From positions 100,610,089-100,674,088 of the forward strand of contig OZ024746.1 in assembly GCA_964016885.1 (NCBI GenBank): a stretch of 64,000 bases of DNA. Direction: 5' to 3'. The position numbers were made by a program, and so were the translations under genes. The stretch comes from Eledone cirrhosa (taxonomy: Eukaryota; Mollusca; Cephalopoda; Octopoda; Eledonidae). The notes under the pieces are model-generated. The model saw only the letters and a program-made list of their open reading frames with translations, made no database searches and was not told the DNA's origin. This document shows, piece by piece, positions 33,283-47,594 of this stretch (the first letter of the stretch is position 1; every line of letters starts with the position of its first letter).

Positions 33283-34555
33283 GTTCGTATAAGAAATATA
33301 TTAATGATATATGAAACTTTCTGTATAATACAAGAGGACCAATATGTCCTTATTACTCCCACCATTTCCTCCATATCTACTATAGTATCCTCTACATTTT
33401 GATAACCCCTATAGCTAGCCTTGTTTTAATCATATCTTGTCTGTGCTGCACCCATGTAAGAAATGTGATTTCTGGCTCATTCATAACTAAATGCACCTTG
33501 TACACTCTGTAAAGTGGTTGTGATTAGGAGAAGCATCTAGCTTTATAAACCATGCCATAAAGGGTTGTGAGGACTTTTCATCAGCATCAGGGACAGGACA
33601 ATGTCTGTAGTGCTGGTGCCACTATAAAATGCTCTCGGTAAGGTTGTTGAGATTAGAAAGAACATTGAGTCATAATAAAAAGAAAATATACCAAACAAAA
33701 TATTGTGATGTCTCTTCTGTTGTGTCAAGAATATGGCCACCTCCCTAGTACTGGGGCCATGATAAAATGTACCCAGTACACTCTAATATGTTTGTTGTTA
33801 GGTAGGGCATCCAGCTGTGGAAATAGCAATGATAACCTATGGAAAACACTCCTTCTCTCAAGAAAGCCTATGTAGGTTGCTTTCCATGTATGTGGAGTTA
33901 CACTGAAGCAGGGGGGTGAAGTTCAAATATCTCAGGGCCATTTTCATGAGTTTTAGATGGGATGAGACAGAATTAAATAGAAAAATTGCAGGAGCTTCCT
34001 GCATTAATGTCTGAGTTGCAACACTCAGCCACTTAAAGAAGGGAATAGTTGCAAGAATCAAACTCAATATCTTTTAGTTTGTGTTATGTCAAAACTTACC
34101 TATGGTCATTAATCTTGATAATATGAGCAGCCAAAATGACATTCCTCGAAAGGGTCTTTGGGGTAATGTTACTTGATAAAGTTAATATCTCAGTGATCAG
34201 AGAGCCACATCAGATAGAACTGCTACTCTTCCACATCGAGGGATAACAGCTCCTGTAACACAGGCATGTTGGTGAGAATGTCTAAGGAAAGAATAGCAGA
34301 TTTTATAGGCAAAGTCAACTGTCAGGGAAGCTAGAGGCAGACTACAAGCAAGATGGTTGGATAACATCTATAAACCAGGTTGGTCTTGTTTATACATCCA
34401 TATAGATCAATTGGAGATGCTTGCTTCTGATAGGACTCTCATGAAGACCTGTCTGAAGACTCTATCTCCATCAGCCTTTCATGAATAAATGTGTGAAGAA
34501 GAAGTTACATATATAATATTCATACAAGATTGAGATCATACTTTTAAATTTCCAG

Positions 34556-34681
34556 ATATAAATGAATGTAGCAATAGTACAACGAACAACTGTTCACAAT
34601 TTGCTACATGTCATAACTATGATGGTGGACACAACTGTAGCTGTGTTGCAGGATATATTGGAGATGGTTTCAATTGTAGAG
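34556..34681 (+). CDS. EGF exon 4
   Basis: Identical module; subtype F. The intron after it carries the GCATGTGT/GTGTAGTTACAC variants also seen after exons 8 (in part) and 11. Confidence 0.85.
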
Positions 34682-35954
34682 GTTCGTATAAGAAATATAT
34701 TAATGATATATGAAACTTTCTGTATAATACAAGAGGACCAATATGTCCTTATTACTCCCACCATTTCCTCCATATCTACTATAGTATCCTCTACATTTTG
34801 ATAACCCCTATAGCTAGCCTTGTTTTAATCATATCTTGTCTGTGCTGCACCCATGTAAGAAATGTGATTTCTGGCTCATTCATAACTAAATGCACCTTGT
34901 ACACTCTGTAAAGTGGTTGTGATTAGGAGAAGCATCTAGCTTTATAAACCATGCCATAAAGGGTTGTGAGGACTTTTCATCAGCATCAGGGACAGGACAA
35001 TGTCTGTAGTGCTGGTGCCACTATAAAATGCTCTCGGTAAGGTTGTTGAGATTAGAAAGAACATTGAGTCATAATAAAAAGAAAATATACCAAACAAAAT
35101 ATTGTGATGTCTCTTCTGTTGTGTCAAGAATATGGCCACCTCCCTAGTACTGGGGCCATGATAAAATGTACCCAGTACACTCTAATATGTTTGTTGTTAG
35201 GTAGGGCATCCAGCTGTGGAAATAGCAATGATAACCTATGGAAAACACTCCTTCTCTCAAGAAAGCCTATGCAGGTTGCTTTCCATGTATGTGTAGTTAC
35301 ACTGAAGCAGGGGGTGAAGTTCAAATATCTCAGGGCCATTTTCATGAGTTTTAGATGGGATGAGACAGAATTAAATAGAAAAATTGCAGAAGCTTCCTGC
35401 ATTAATGTCTGAGTTGCAACACTCAGCCACTTAAAGAAGGGAATAGTTGCAAGAATCAAACTCAATATCTTTTAGTTTGTGTTATGTCAAAACTTACCTA
35501 TGGTCATTAATCTTGATAATATGAGCAGCCAAAATGACATTCCTCGAAAGGGTCTTTGGGGTAATGTTACTTGATAAAGTTAATATCTCAGTGATCAGAG
35601 AGCCACATCAGATAGAACTGCTACTCTTCCACATCGTTGGGATAACAGCTCCTGTAACACAGGCATGTTGGTGAGAATGTCTAAGGAAAGAATAGCTGAT
35701 TTTATAGGCAAAGTCAACTGTCAGGGAAGCTAGAGGTAGACTACAAGCAAGATGGTTGGATAACATCTATAAACCAGGTTGGTCTTGTTTATACATCCAG
35801 ATAGATCAATTGGAGATGCTTGCTTCTGATAGGACTCTCATGAAGACCTGTCTGAAGACTCTATCTCCATCAGCCTTTCATGAATAAATGTGTGAAGAAG
35901 AAGTTACATATATAATATTCATACAAGATTGAGATCATACTTTTAAATTTCCAG

Positions 35955-36080
35955 ATATAAATGAATGTAGCAATAGTACAACGAACAACTGTTCACAATT
36001 TGCTACATGTCATAACTATGATGGTGGACACAACTGTAGCTGTGTTGCAGGATATATTGGAGATGGTTTCAATTGTAGAG
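35955..36080 (+). CDS. EGF exon 5
   Basis: Identical module; subtype S, beginning the second four-unit higher-order repeat. Confidence 0.85.
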
Positions 36081-37352
36081 GTTCGTATAAGAAATATATT
36101 AATGATATATGAAACTTTCTGTATAATACAAGAGGACCAATATGTCCTTATTACTCCCACCATTTCCTCCATATCTACTATAGTATCCTCTACATCCTGA
36201 TAACCCCTATAGCTAGCCTTGTTTTAATCATACCTTGTCTGTGCTGCAACCATGTAAGAAATGTGATTTCTGGCTCATTCATAACTAAATGCACCTTGTA
36301 CACTCTGTAAAGTGGTTGAGATTAGGAGAAGCATCTAGCTTTATAAACCATGCCATAAAGGGTTGTGAGGACTTTTCATCAGCATCAGGGACAGGACAAT
36401 GTCTGTAGTGCTGGTGCCACTATAAAATGCTCTCGGTAAGGTTGTTGAGATTAGAAAGAACATTGAGTCATAATAAAAAGAAAATATACCAAACAAAATA
36501 TTGTGATGTCTCTTCTGTTGTGTCAAGAATATGGCCACCTCCCTAGTACTGGGGCCATGATAAAATGTACCCAGTACACTCTAATATGTTTGTTGTTAGG
36601 TAGGGCATCCAGCTGTGGAAATAGCAATGATAACCTATGGAAAACACTCCTTCTCTCAAGAAAGCCTATGTAGGTTGCTTTCCATGTATTTGGAGTTACA
36701 CTGAAGCAGGGGGTGAAGTTCAAATATCTCAGGGCCATTTTCATGAGTTTTTGATGGGATGCGACAGAATTAAATAGAAAAATTGCACGAGCTTCCTGCA
36801 GTAATGTCTGAGTTGCAACACTCAGCCACTTAAAGAAGGGAATAGTTGCAAGAATCAAACTCACTAACTTCTAGTTTGTGTTATGTCAAAACTTACTTAT
36901 GGTCATTAATCTTGATAATATGAGCAGCCAAAATGACATTCCTCGAAAGGGTCTTTGGGGTAATGTTACTTGATAAAGTTAATATCTCAGTGATCAGAGA
37001 GCCACATCAGATAGAACTGCTACTCTTCCACATCGAGGGATAACAGCTCCTGTAACACAGGCATGTTGGTGAGAATGTCTAAGGAAAGAATAGCAGATTT
37101 TATAGGCAAAGTCAACTGTCAGGGAAGCTAGAGGCAGACTACAAGCAAGATGGTTGGATAACATCTATAAACCAGGTTGGTCTTGTTTATACATCCAGAT
37201 AGATCAATTGAAGATGCTTGCTTCTGATAGGACTCTCATGAAGACCTGTCTGAAGACTCTATCTCCATCAGCCTTTCATGAATAAATGTGTGAAGAAGAA
37301 GTTACATATATAATATTCATACAAGATTGAGATCATACTTTTAAATTTCCAG

Positions 37353-37478
37353 ATATAAATGAATGTAGCAATAGTACAACGAACAACTGTTCACAATTTG
37401 CTACATGTCATAACTATGATGGTGGACACAACTGTAGCTGTGTTGCAGGATATATTGGAGATGGTTTCAATTGTAGAG
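37353..37478 (+). CDS. EGF exon 6
   Basis: Identical module; subtype F. The preceding unit is 1398 bp, one base shorter than most. Confidence 0.85.
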
Positions 37479-38751
37479 GTTCGTATAAGAAATATATTAA
37501 TGATATATGAAACTTTCTGTATAATACAAGAGGACCAATATGTCCTTATTACTCCCACCATTTCCTCCATATCTACTATAGTATCCTCTACATTTTGATA
37601 ACCCCTATAGCTAGCCTTGTTTTAATCATATCTTGTCTGTGCTGCACCCATGTAAGAAATGTGATTTCTGGCTCATTCATAACTAAATGCACCTTGTACA
37701 CTCTGTAAAGTGGTTGTGATTAGGAGAAGCATCTAGCTTTATAAACCATGCCATAAAGGGTTGTGAGGACTTTTCATCAGCATCAGGGACAGGACAATGT
37801 CTGTAGTGCTGGTGCCACTATAAAATGCTCTCGGTAAGGTTGTTGAGATTAGAAAGAACATTGAGTCATAATAAAAAGAAAATATACCAAACAAAATATT
37901 GTGATGTCTCTTCTGTTGTGTCAAGAATATGGCCACCTCCCTAGTACTGGGGCCATGATAAAATGTACCCAGTACACTCTAATATGTTTGTTGTTAGGTA
38001 GGGCATCCAGCTGTGGAAATAGCAATGATAACCTATGGAAAACACTCCTTCTCTCAAGAAAGCCTATGTAGGTTGCTTTCCATGTATGTGGAGTTACACT
38101 GAAGCAGGGGGGTGAAGTTCAAATATCTCAGGGCCATTTTCATGAGTTTTAGATGGGATGAGACAGAATTAAATAGAAAAATTGCAGGAGCTTCCTGCAT
38201 TAATGTCTGAGTTGCAACACTCAGCCACTTAAAGAAGGGAATAGTTGCAAGAATCAAACTCAATATCTTTTAGTTTGTGTTATGTCAAAACTTACCTATG
38301 GTCATTAATCTTGATAATATGAGCAGCCAAAATGACATTCCTCGAAAGGGTCTTTGGGGTAATGTTACTTGATAAAGTTAATATCTCAGTGATCAGAGAG
38401 CCACATCAGATAGAACTGCTACTCTTCCACATCGAGGGATAACAGCTCCTGTAACACAGGCATGTTGGTGAGAATGTCTAAGGAAAGAATAGCTGATTTT
38501 ATAGGCAAAGTCAACTGTCAGGGAAGTTAGAGGTAGACTACAAGCAAGATGGTTGGATAACATCTATAAACCAGGTTGGTCTTGTTTATACATCCAGATA
38601 GATCAATTGGAGATGCTTGCTTCTGATAGGACTCTCATGAAGACCTGTCTGAAGACTCTATCTCCATCAGCCTTTCATGAATAAATGTGTGAAGAAGAAG
38701 TTACATATATAATATTCATACAAGATTGAGATCATACTTTTAAATTTCCAG

Positions 38752-38877
38752 ATATAAATGAATGTAGCAATAGTACAACGAACAACTGTTCACAATTTGC
38801 TACATGTCATAACTATGATGGTGGACACAACTGTAGCTGTGTTGCAGGATATATTGGAGATGGTTTCAATTGTAGAG
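38752..38877 (+). CDS. EGF exon 7
   Basis: Identical module; subtype F. Confidence 0.85.
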
Positions 38878-40150
38878 GTTCGTATAAGAAATATATTAAT
38901 GATATATGAAACTTTCTGTATAATACAAGAGGACCAATATGTCCTTATTACTCCCACCATTTCCTCCATATCTACTATAGTATCCTCTACATTTTGATAA
39001 CCCCTATAGCTAGCCTTGTTTTAATCATATCTTGTCTGTGCTGCACCCATGTAAGAAATGTGATTTCTGGCTCATTCATAACTAAATGCACCTTGTACAC
39101 TCTGTAAAGTGGTTGTGATTAGGAGAAGCATCTAGCTTTATAAACCATGCCATAAAGGGTTGTGAGGACTTTTCATCAGCATCAGGGACAGGACAATGTC
39201 TGTAGTGCTGGTGCCACTATAAAATGCTCTCGGTAAGGTTGTTGAGATTAGAAAGAACATTGAGTCATAATAAAAAGAAAATATACCAAACAAAATATTG
39301 TGATGTCTCTTCTGTTGTGTCAAGAATATGGCCACCTCCCTAGTACTGGGGCCATGATAAAATGTACCCAGTACACTCTAATATGTTTGTTGTTAGGTAG
39401 GGCATCCAGCTGTGGAAATAGCAATGATAACCTATGGAAAACACTCCTTCTCTCAAGAAAGCCTATGTAGGTTGCTTTCCATGTATGTGGAGTTACACTG
39501 AAGCAGGGGGGTGAAGTTCAAATATCTCAGGGCCATTTTCATGAGTTTTAGATGGGATGAGACAGAATTAAATAGAAAAATTGCAGGAGCTTCCTGCATT
39601 AATGTCTGAGTTGCAACACTCAGCCACTTAAAGAAGGGAATAGTTGCAAGAATCAAACTCAATATCTTTTAGTTTGTGTTATGTCAAAACTTACCTATGG
39701 TCATTAATCTTGATAATATGAGCAGCCAAAATGACATTCCTCGAAAGGGTCTTTGGGGTAATGTTACTTGATAAAGTTAATATCTCAGTGATCAGAGAGC
39801 CACATCAGATAGAACTGCTACTCTTCCACATCGAGGGATAACAGCTCCTGTAACACAGGCATGTTGGTGAGAATGTCTAAGGAAAGAATAGCAGATTTTA
39901 TAGGCAAAGTCAACTGTCAGGGAAGCTAGAGGCAGACTACAAGCAAGATGGTTGGATAACATCTATAAACCAGGTTGGTCTTGTTTATACATCCAGATAG
40001 ATCAATTGGAGATGCTTGCTTCTGATAGGACTCTCATGAAGACCTGTCTGAAGACTCTATCTCCATCAGCCTTTCATGAATAAATGTGTGAAGAAGAAGT
40101 TACATATATAATATTCATACAAGATTGAGATCATACTTTTAAATTTCCAG

Positions 40151-40276
40151 ATATAAATGAATGTAGCAATAGTACAACGAACAACTGTTCACAATTTGCT
40201 ACATGTCATAACTATGATGGTGGACACAACTGTAGCTGTGTTGCAGGATATATTGGAGATGGTTTTAATTGTAGAG
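40151..40276 (+). CDS. EGF exon 8
   Basis: Same protein module. It is the only exon with a visible base change, a synonymous TTC to TTT in the GDGFNC part. Downstream it also has AACAGGACC for AAGAGGACC. Confidence 0.85.
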
Positions 40277-41549
40277 GTTCGTATAAGAAATATATTAATG
40301 ATATATGAAACTTTCTGTATAATACAACAGGACCAATATGTCCTTATTACTCCCACCATTTCCTCCATATCTACTATAGTATCCTCTACATTTTGATAAC
40401 CCCTATAGCTAGCCTTGTTTTAATCATATCTTGTCTGTGCTGCACCCATGTAAGAAATGTGATTTCTGGCTCATTCATAACTAAATGCACCTTGTACACT
40501 CTGTAAAGTGGTTGTGATTAGGAGAAGCATCTAGCTTTATAAACCTTGCCATAAAGGGTTGTGAGGACTTTTCATCAGCATCAGGGACAGGACAATGTCT
40601 GTAGTGCTGGTGCCACTATAAAATGCTCTCGGTAAGGTTGTTGAGATTAGAAAGAACATTGAGTCATAATAAAAAGAAAATATACCAAACAAAATATTGT
40701 GATGTCTCTTCTGTTGTGTCAAGAATATGGCCACCTCCCTAGTACTGGGGCCATGATAAAATGTACCCAGTACACTCTAATATGTTTGTTGTTAGGTAGG
40801 GCATCCAGCTGTGGAAATAGCAATGATAACCTATGGAAAACACTCCTTCTCTCAAGAAAGCCTATGTAGGTTGCTTTCCATGTATGTGTAGTTACACTGA
40901 AGCAGGGGGTGAAGTTCAAATATCTCAGGGCCATTTTCATGAGTTTTAGATGGGATGAGACAGAATTAAATAGAAAAATTGCAGAAGCTTCCTGCATTAA
41001 TGTCTGAGTTGCAACACTCAGCCACTTAAAGAAGGGAATAGTTGCAAGAATCAAACTCAATATCTTTTAGTTTGTGTTATGTCAAAACTTACCTATGGTC
41101 ATTAATCTTGATAATATGAGCAGCCAAAATGACATTCCTCGAAAGGGTCTTTGGGGTAATGTTACTTGATAAAGTTAATATCTCAGTGATCAGAGAGCCA
41201 CATCAGATAGAACTGCTACTCTTCCACATCGTTGGGATAACAGCTCCTGTAACACAGGCATGTTGGTGAGAATGTCTAAGGAAAGAATAGCTGATTTTAT
41301 AGGCAAAGTCAACTGTCAGGGAAGCTAGAGGTAGACTACAAGCAAGATGGTTGGATAACATCTATAAACCAGGTTGGTCTTGTTTATACATCCAGATAGA
41401 TCAATTGGAGATGCTTGCTTCTGATAGGACTCTCATGAAGACCTGTCTGAAGACTCTATCTCCATCAGCCTTTCATGAATAAATGTGTGAAGAAGAAGTT
41501 ACATATATAATATTCATACAAGATTGAGATCATACTTTTAAATTTCCAG

Positions 41550-41675
41550 ATATAAATGAATGTAGCAATAGTACAACGAACAACTGTTCACAATTTGCTA
41601 CATGTCATAACTATGATGGTGGACACAACTGTAGCTGTGTTGCAGGATATATTGGAGATGGTTTCAATTGTAGAG
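41550..41675 (+). CDS. EGF exon 9
   Basis: Identical module; subtype S, beginning the third, three-unit higher-order repeat. Confidence 0.85.
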
Positions 41676-42947
41676 GTTCGTATAAGAAATATATTAATGA
41701 TATATGAAACTTTCTGTATAATACAAGAGGACCAATATGTCCTTATTACTCCCACCATTTCCTCCATATCTACTATAGTATCCTCTACATCCTGATAACC
41801 CCTATAGCTAGCCTTGTTTTAATCATACCTTGTCTGTGCTGCAACCATGTAAGAAATGTGATTTCTGGCTCATTCATAACTAAATGCACCTTGTACACTC
41901 TGTAAAGTGGTTGAGATTAGGAGAAGCATCTAGCTTTATAAACCATGCCATAAAGGGTTGTGAGGACTTTTCATCAGCATCAGGGACAGGACAATGTCTG
42001 TAGTGCTGGTGCCACTATAAAATGCTCTCGGTAAGGTTGTTGAGATTAGAAAGAACATTGAGTCATAATAAAAAGAAAATATACCAAACAAAATATTGTG
42101 ATGTCTCTTCTGTTGTGTCAAGAATATGGCCACCTCCCTAGTACTGGGGCCATGATAAAATGTACCCAGTACACTCTAATATGTTTGTTGTTAGGTAGGG
42201 CATCCAGCTGTGGAAATAGCAATGATAACCTATGGAAAACACTCCTTCTCTCAAGAAAGCCTATGTAGGTTGCTTTCCATGTATTTGGAGTTACACTGAA
42301 GCAGGGGGTGAAGTTCAAATATCTCAGGGCCATTTTCATGAGTTTTTGATGGGATGCGACAGAATTAAATAGAAAAATTGCACGAGCTTCCTGCAGTAAT
42401 GTCTGAGTTGCAACACTCAGCCACTTAAAGAAGGGAATAGTTGCATGAATCAAACTCACTAACTTCTAGTTTGTGTTATGTCAAAACTTACTTATGGTCA
42501 TTAATCTTGATAATATGAGCAGCCAAAATGACATTCCTCGAAAGGGTCTTTGGGGTAATGTTACTTGATAAAGTTAATATCTCAGTGATCAGAGAGCCAC
42601 ATCAGATAGAACTGCTACTCTTCCACATCGAGGGATAACAGCTCCTGTAACACAGGCATGTTGGTGAGAATGTCTAAGGAAAGAATAGCAGATTTTATAG
42701 GCAAAGTCAACTGTCAGGGAAGCTAGAGGCAGACTACAAGCAAGATGGTTGGATAACATCTATAAACCAGGTTGGTCTTGTTTATACATCCAGATAGATC
42801 AATTGGAGATGCTTGCTTCTGATAGGACTCTCATGAAGACCTGTCTGAAGACTCTATCTCCATCAGCCTTTCATGAATAAATGTGTGAAGAAGAAGTTAC
42901 ATATATAATATTCATACAAGATTGAGATCATACTTTTAAATTTCCAG

Positions 42948-43073
42948 ATATAAATGAATGTAGCAATAGTACAACGAACAACTGTTCACAATTTGCTACA
43001 TGTCATAACTATGATGGTGGACACAACTGTAGCTGTGTTGCAGGATATATTGGAGATGGTTTCAATTGTAGAG
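42948..43073 (+). CDS. EGF exon 10
   Basis: Identical module; subtype F. Confidence 0.85.
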
Positions 43074-44346
43074 GTTCGTATAAGAAATATATTAATGATA
43101 TATGAAACTTTCTGTATAATACAAGAGGACCAATATGTCCTTATTACTCCCACCATTTCCTCCATATCTACTATAGTATCCTCTACATTTTGATAACCCC
43201 TATAGCTAGCCTTGTTTTAATCATATCTTGTCTGTGCTGCACCCATGTAAGAAATGTGATTTCTGGCTCATTCATAACTAAATGCACCTTGTACACTCTG
43301 TAAAGTGGTTGTGATTAGGAGAAGCATCTAGCTTTATAAACCATGCCATAAAGGGTTGTGAGGACTTTTCATCAGCATCAGGGACAGGACAATGTCTGTA
43401 GTGCTGGTGCCACTATAAAATGCTCTCGGTAAGGTTGTTGAGATTAGAAAGAACATTGAGTCATAATAAAAAGAAAATATACCAAACAAAATATTGTGAT
43501 GTCTCTTCTGTTGTGTCAAGAATATGGCCACCTCCCTAGTACTGGGGCCATGATAAAATGTACCCAGTACACTCTAATATGTTTGTTGTTAGGTAGGGCA
43601 TCCAGCTGTGGAAATAGCAATGATAACCTATGGAAAACACTCCTTCTCTCAAGAAAGCCTATGTAGGTTGCTTTCCATGTATGTGGAGTTACACTGAAGC
43701 AGGGGGGTGAAGTTCAAATATCTCAGGGCCATTTTCATGAGTTTTAGATGGGATGAGACAGAATTAAATAGAAAAATTGCAGGAGCTTCCTGCATTAATG
43801 TCTGAGTTGCAACACTCAGCCACTTAAAGAAGGGAATAGTTGCAAGAATCAAACTCAATATCTTTTAGTTTGTGTTATGTCAAAACTTACCTATGGTCAT
43901 TAATCTTGATAATATGAGCAGCCAAAATGACATTCCTCGAAAGGGTCTTTGGGGTAATGTTACTTGATAAAGTTAATATCTCAGTGATCAGAGAGCCACA
44001 TCAGATAGAACTGCTACTCTTCCACATCGAGGGATAACAGCTCCTGTAACACAGGCATGTTGGTGAGAATGTCTAAGGAAAGAATAGCAGATTTTATAGG
44101 CAAAGTCAACTGTCAGGGAAGCTAGAGGCAGACTACAAGCAAGATGGTTGGATAACATCTATAAACCAGGTTGGTCTTGTTTATACATCCAGATAGATCA
44201 ATTGGAGATGCTTGCTTCTGATAGGACTCTCATGAAGACCTGTCTGAAGACTCTATCTCCATCAGCCTTTCATGAATAAATGTGTGAAGAAGAAGTTACA
44301 TATATAATATTCATACAAGATTGAGATCATACTTTTAAATTTCCAG

Positions 44347-44472
44347 ATATAAATGAATGTAGCAATAGTACAACGAACAACTGTTCACAATTTGCTACAT
44401 GTCATAACTATGATGGTGGACACAACTGTAGCTGTGTTGCAGGATATATTGGAGATGGTTTCAATTGTAGAG
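44347..44472 (+). CDS. EGF exon 11
   Basis: Identical module; subtype F. Its unit matches unit 4 in intron variants, so one F unit is missing relative to the four-unit pattern. Confidence 0.85.
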
Positions 44473-45745
44473 GTTCGTATAAGAAATATATTAATGATAT
44501 ATGAAACTTTCTGTATAATACAAGAGGACCAATATGTCCTTATTACTCCCACCATTTCCTCCATATCTACTATAGTATCCTCTACATTTTGATAACCCCT
44601 ATAGCTAGCCTTGTTTTAATCATATCTTGTCTGTGCTGCACCCATGTAAGAAATGTGATTTCTGGCTCATTCATAACTAAATGCACCTTGTACACTCTGT
44701 AAAGTGGTTGTGATTAGGAGAAGCATCTAGCTTTATAAACCATGCCATAAAGGGTTGTGAGGACTTTTCATCAGCATCAGGGACAGGACAATGTCTGTAG
44801 TGCTGGTGCCACTATAAAATGCTCTCGGTAAGGTTGTTGAGATTAGAAAGAACATTGAGTCATAATAAAAAGAAAATATACCAAACAAAATATTGTGATG
44901 TCTCTTCTGTTGTGTCAAGAATATGGCCACCTCCCTAGTACTGGGGCCATGATAAAATGTACCCAGTACACTCTAATATGTTTGTTGTTAGGTAGGGCAT
45001 CCAGCTGTGGAAATAGCAATGATAACCTATGGAAAACACTCCTTCTCTCAAGAAAGCCTATGCAGGTTGCTTTCCATGTATGTGTAGTTACACTGAAGCA
45101 GGGGGTGAAGTTCAAATATCTCAGGGCCATTTTCATGAGTTTTAGATGGGATGAGACAGAATTAAATAGAAAAATTGCAGAAGCTTCCTGCATTAATGTC
45201 TGAGTTGCAACACTCAGCCACTTAAAGAAGGGAATAGTTGCAAGAATCAAACTCAATATCTTTTAGTTTGTGTTATGTCAAAACTTACCTATGGTCATTA
45301 ATCTTGATAATATGAGCAGCCAAAATGACATTCCTCGAAAGGGTCTTTGGGGTAATGTTACTTGATAAAGTTAATATCTCAGTGATCAGAGAGCCACATC
45401 AGATAGAACTGCTACTCTTCCACATCGTTGGGATAACAGCTCCTGTAACACAGGCATGTTGGTGAGAATGTCTAAGGAAAGAATAGCTGATTTTATAGGC
45501 AAAGTCAACTGTCAGGGAAGCTAGAGGTAGACTACAAGCAAGATGGTTGGATAACATCTATAAACCAGGTTGGTCTTGTTTATACATCCAGATAGATCAA
45601 TTGGAGATGCTTGCTTCTGATAGGACTCTCATGAAGACCTGTCTGAAGACTCTATCTCCATCAGCCTTTCATGAATAAATGTGTGAAGAAGAAGTTACAT
45701 ATATAATATTCATACAAGATTGAGATCATACTTTTAAATTTCCAG

Positions 45746-45871
45746 ATATAAATGAATGTAGCAATAGTACAACGAACAACTGTTCACAATTTGCTACATG
45801 TCATAACTATGATGGTGGACACAACTGTAGCTGTGTTGCAGGATATATTGGAGATGGTTTCAATTGTAGAG
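45746..45871 (+). CDS. EGF exon 12
   Basis: Identical module; subtype S. Confidence 0.85.
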
Positions 45872-47143
45872 GTTCGTATAAGAAATATATTAATGATATA
45901 TGAAACTTTCTGTATAATACAAGAGGACCAATATGTCCTTATTACTCCCACCATTTCCTCCATATCTACTATAGTATCCTCTACATCCTGATAACCCCTA
46001 TAGCTAGCCTTGTTTTAATCATACCTTGTCTGTGCTGCAACCATGTAAGAAATGTGATTTCTGGCTCATTCATAACTAAATGCACCTTGTACACTCTGTA
46101 AAGTGGTTGAGATTAGGAGAAGCATCTAGCTTTATAAACCATGCCATAAAGGGTTGTGAGGACTTTTCATCAGCATCAGGGACAGGACAATGTCTGTAGT
46201 GCTGGTGCCACTATAAAATGCTCTCGGTAAGGTTGTTGAGATTAGAAAGAACATTGAGTCATAATAAAAAGAAAATATACCAAACAAAATATTGTGATGT
46301 CTCTTCTGTTGTGTCAAGAATATGGCCACCTCCCTAGTACTGGGGCCATGATAAAATGTACCCAGTACACTCTAATATGTTTGTTGTTAGGTAGGGCATC
46401 CAGCTGTGGAAATAGCAATGATAACCTATGGAAAACACTCCTTCTCTCAAGAAAGCCTATGTAGGTTGCTTTCCATGTATTTGGAGTTACACTGAAGCAG
46501 GGGGTGAAGTTCAAATATCTCAGGGCCATTTTCATGAGTTTTTGATGGGATGCGACAGAATTAAATAGAAAAATTGCACGAGCTTCCTGCAGTAATGTCT
46601 GAGTTGCAACACTCAGCCACTTAAAGAAGGGAATAGTTGCAAGAATCAAACTCACTAACTTCTAGTTTGTGTTATGTCAAAACTTACTTATGGTTATTAA
46701 TCTTGATAATATGAGCAGCCAAAATGACATTCCTCGAAAGGGTCTTTGGGGTAATGTTACTTGATAAAGTTAATATCTCAGTGATCAGAGAGCCACATCA
46801 GATAGAACTGCTACTCTTCCACATCGAGGGATAACAGCTCCTGTAACACAGGCATGTTGGTGAGAATGTCTAAGGAAAGAATAGCAGATTTTATAGGCAA
46901 AGTCAACTGTCAGGGAAGCTAGAGGTAGACTACAAGCAAGATGGTTGGATAACATCTATAAACCAGGTTGGTCTTGTTTATACATCCAGATAGATCAATT
47001 GGAGATGCTTGCTTCTGATAGGACTCTCATGAAGACCTGTCTGAAGACTCTATCTCCATCAGCCTTTCATGAATAAATGTGTGAAGAAGAAGTTACATAT
47101 ATAATATTCATACAAGATTGAGATCATACTTTTAAATTTCCAG

Positions 47144-47269
47144 ATATAAATGAATGTAGCAATAGTACAACGAACAACTGTTCACAATTTGCTACATGTC
47201 ATAACTATGATGGTGGACACAACTGTAGCTGTGTTGCAGGATATATTGGAGATGGTTTCAATTGTAGAG
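47144..47269 (+). CDS. EGF exon 13
   Basis: Identical module; subtype S. Its intron is interrupted about 320 bp after the exon by the 5'-truncated Ty3-type element, so it is the last of the array. Confidence 0.85.
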
Positions 47270-47594
47270 GTTCGTATAAGAAATATATTAATGATATATG
47301 AAACTTTCTGTATAATACAAGAGGACCAATATGTCCTTATTACTCCCACCATTTCCTCCATATCTACTATAGTATCCTCTACATCCTGATAACCCCTATA
47401 TCTAGCCTTGTTTTAATCATACCTTGTCTGTGCTGCAACCATGTAAGAAATGTGATTTCTGGCTCATTCATAACTAAATGCACCTTGTACACTCTGTAAA
47501 GTGGTTGAGATTAGGAGCAGCATCTAGCTTTAGAAACCATGCCATAAAGTGTTGTGAGGACTTTTCAGTAGCATCAGGAACAGGAAAATGGGAT

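Larger units (their letters stand above)
30346..47590 (+). repeat. Tandem array of a 1398/1399-bp exon-intron unit
   Basis: Successive EGF exons start 1398 or 1399 bp apart, thirteen times, with introns equally conserved. Similarity begins at TTTAAATTTCCAG (about 30346) and fades at about 47590, giving twelve complete units and a partial one of about 440 bp. Units fall into subtypes. Those with TCCTCTACATCCTGATAAC after the exon (units 1, 5, 9, 12 and 13) and those with TACATTTTGATAAC (2-4, 6-8, 10, 11) give the pattern SFFF-SFFF-SFF-S-S. The distances unit 1 to 5 and 5 to 9 are both 5595 bp. Two tiers of duplication are therefore recorded. Near-identity of introns implies recent expansion or active homogenisation; assembly error is also possible. 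Confidence 0.95.
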
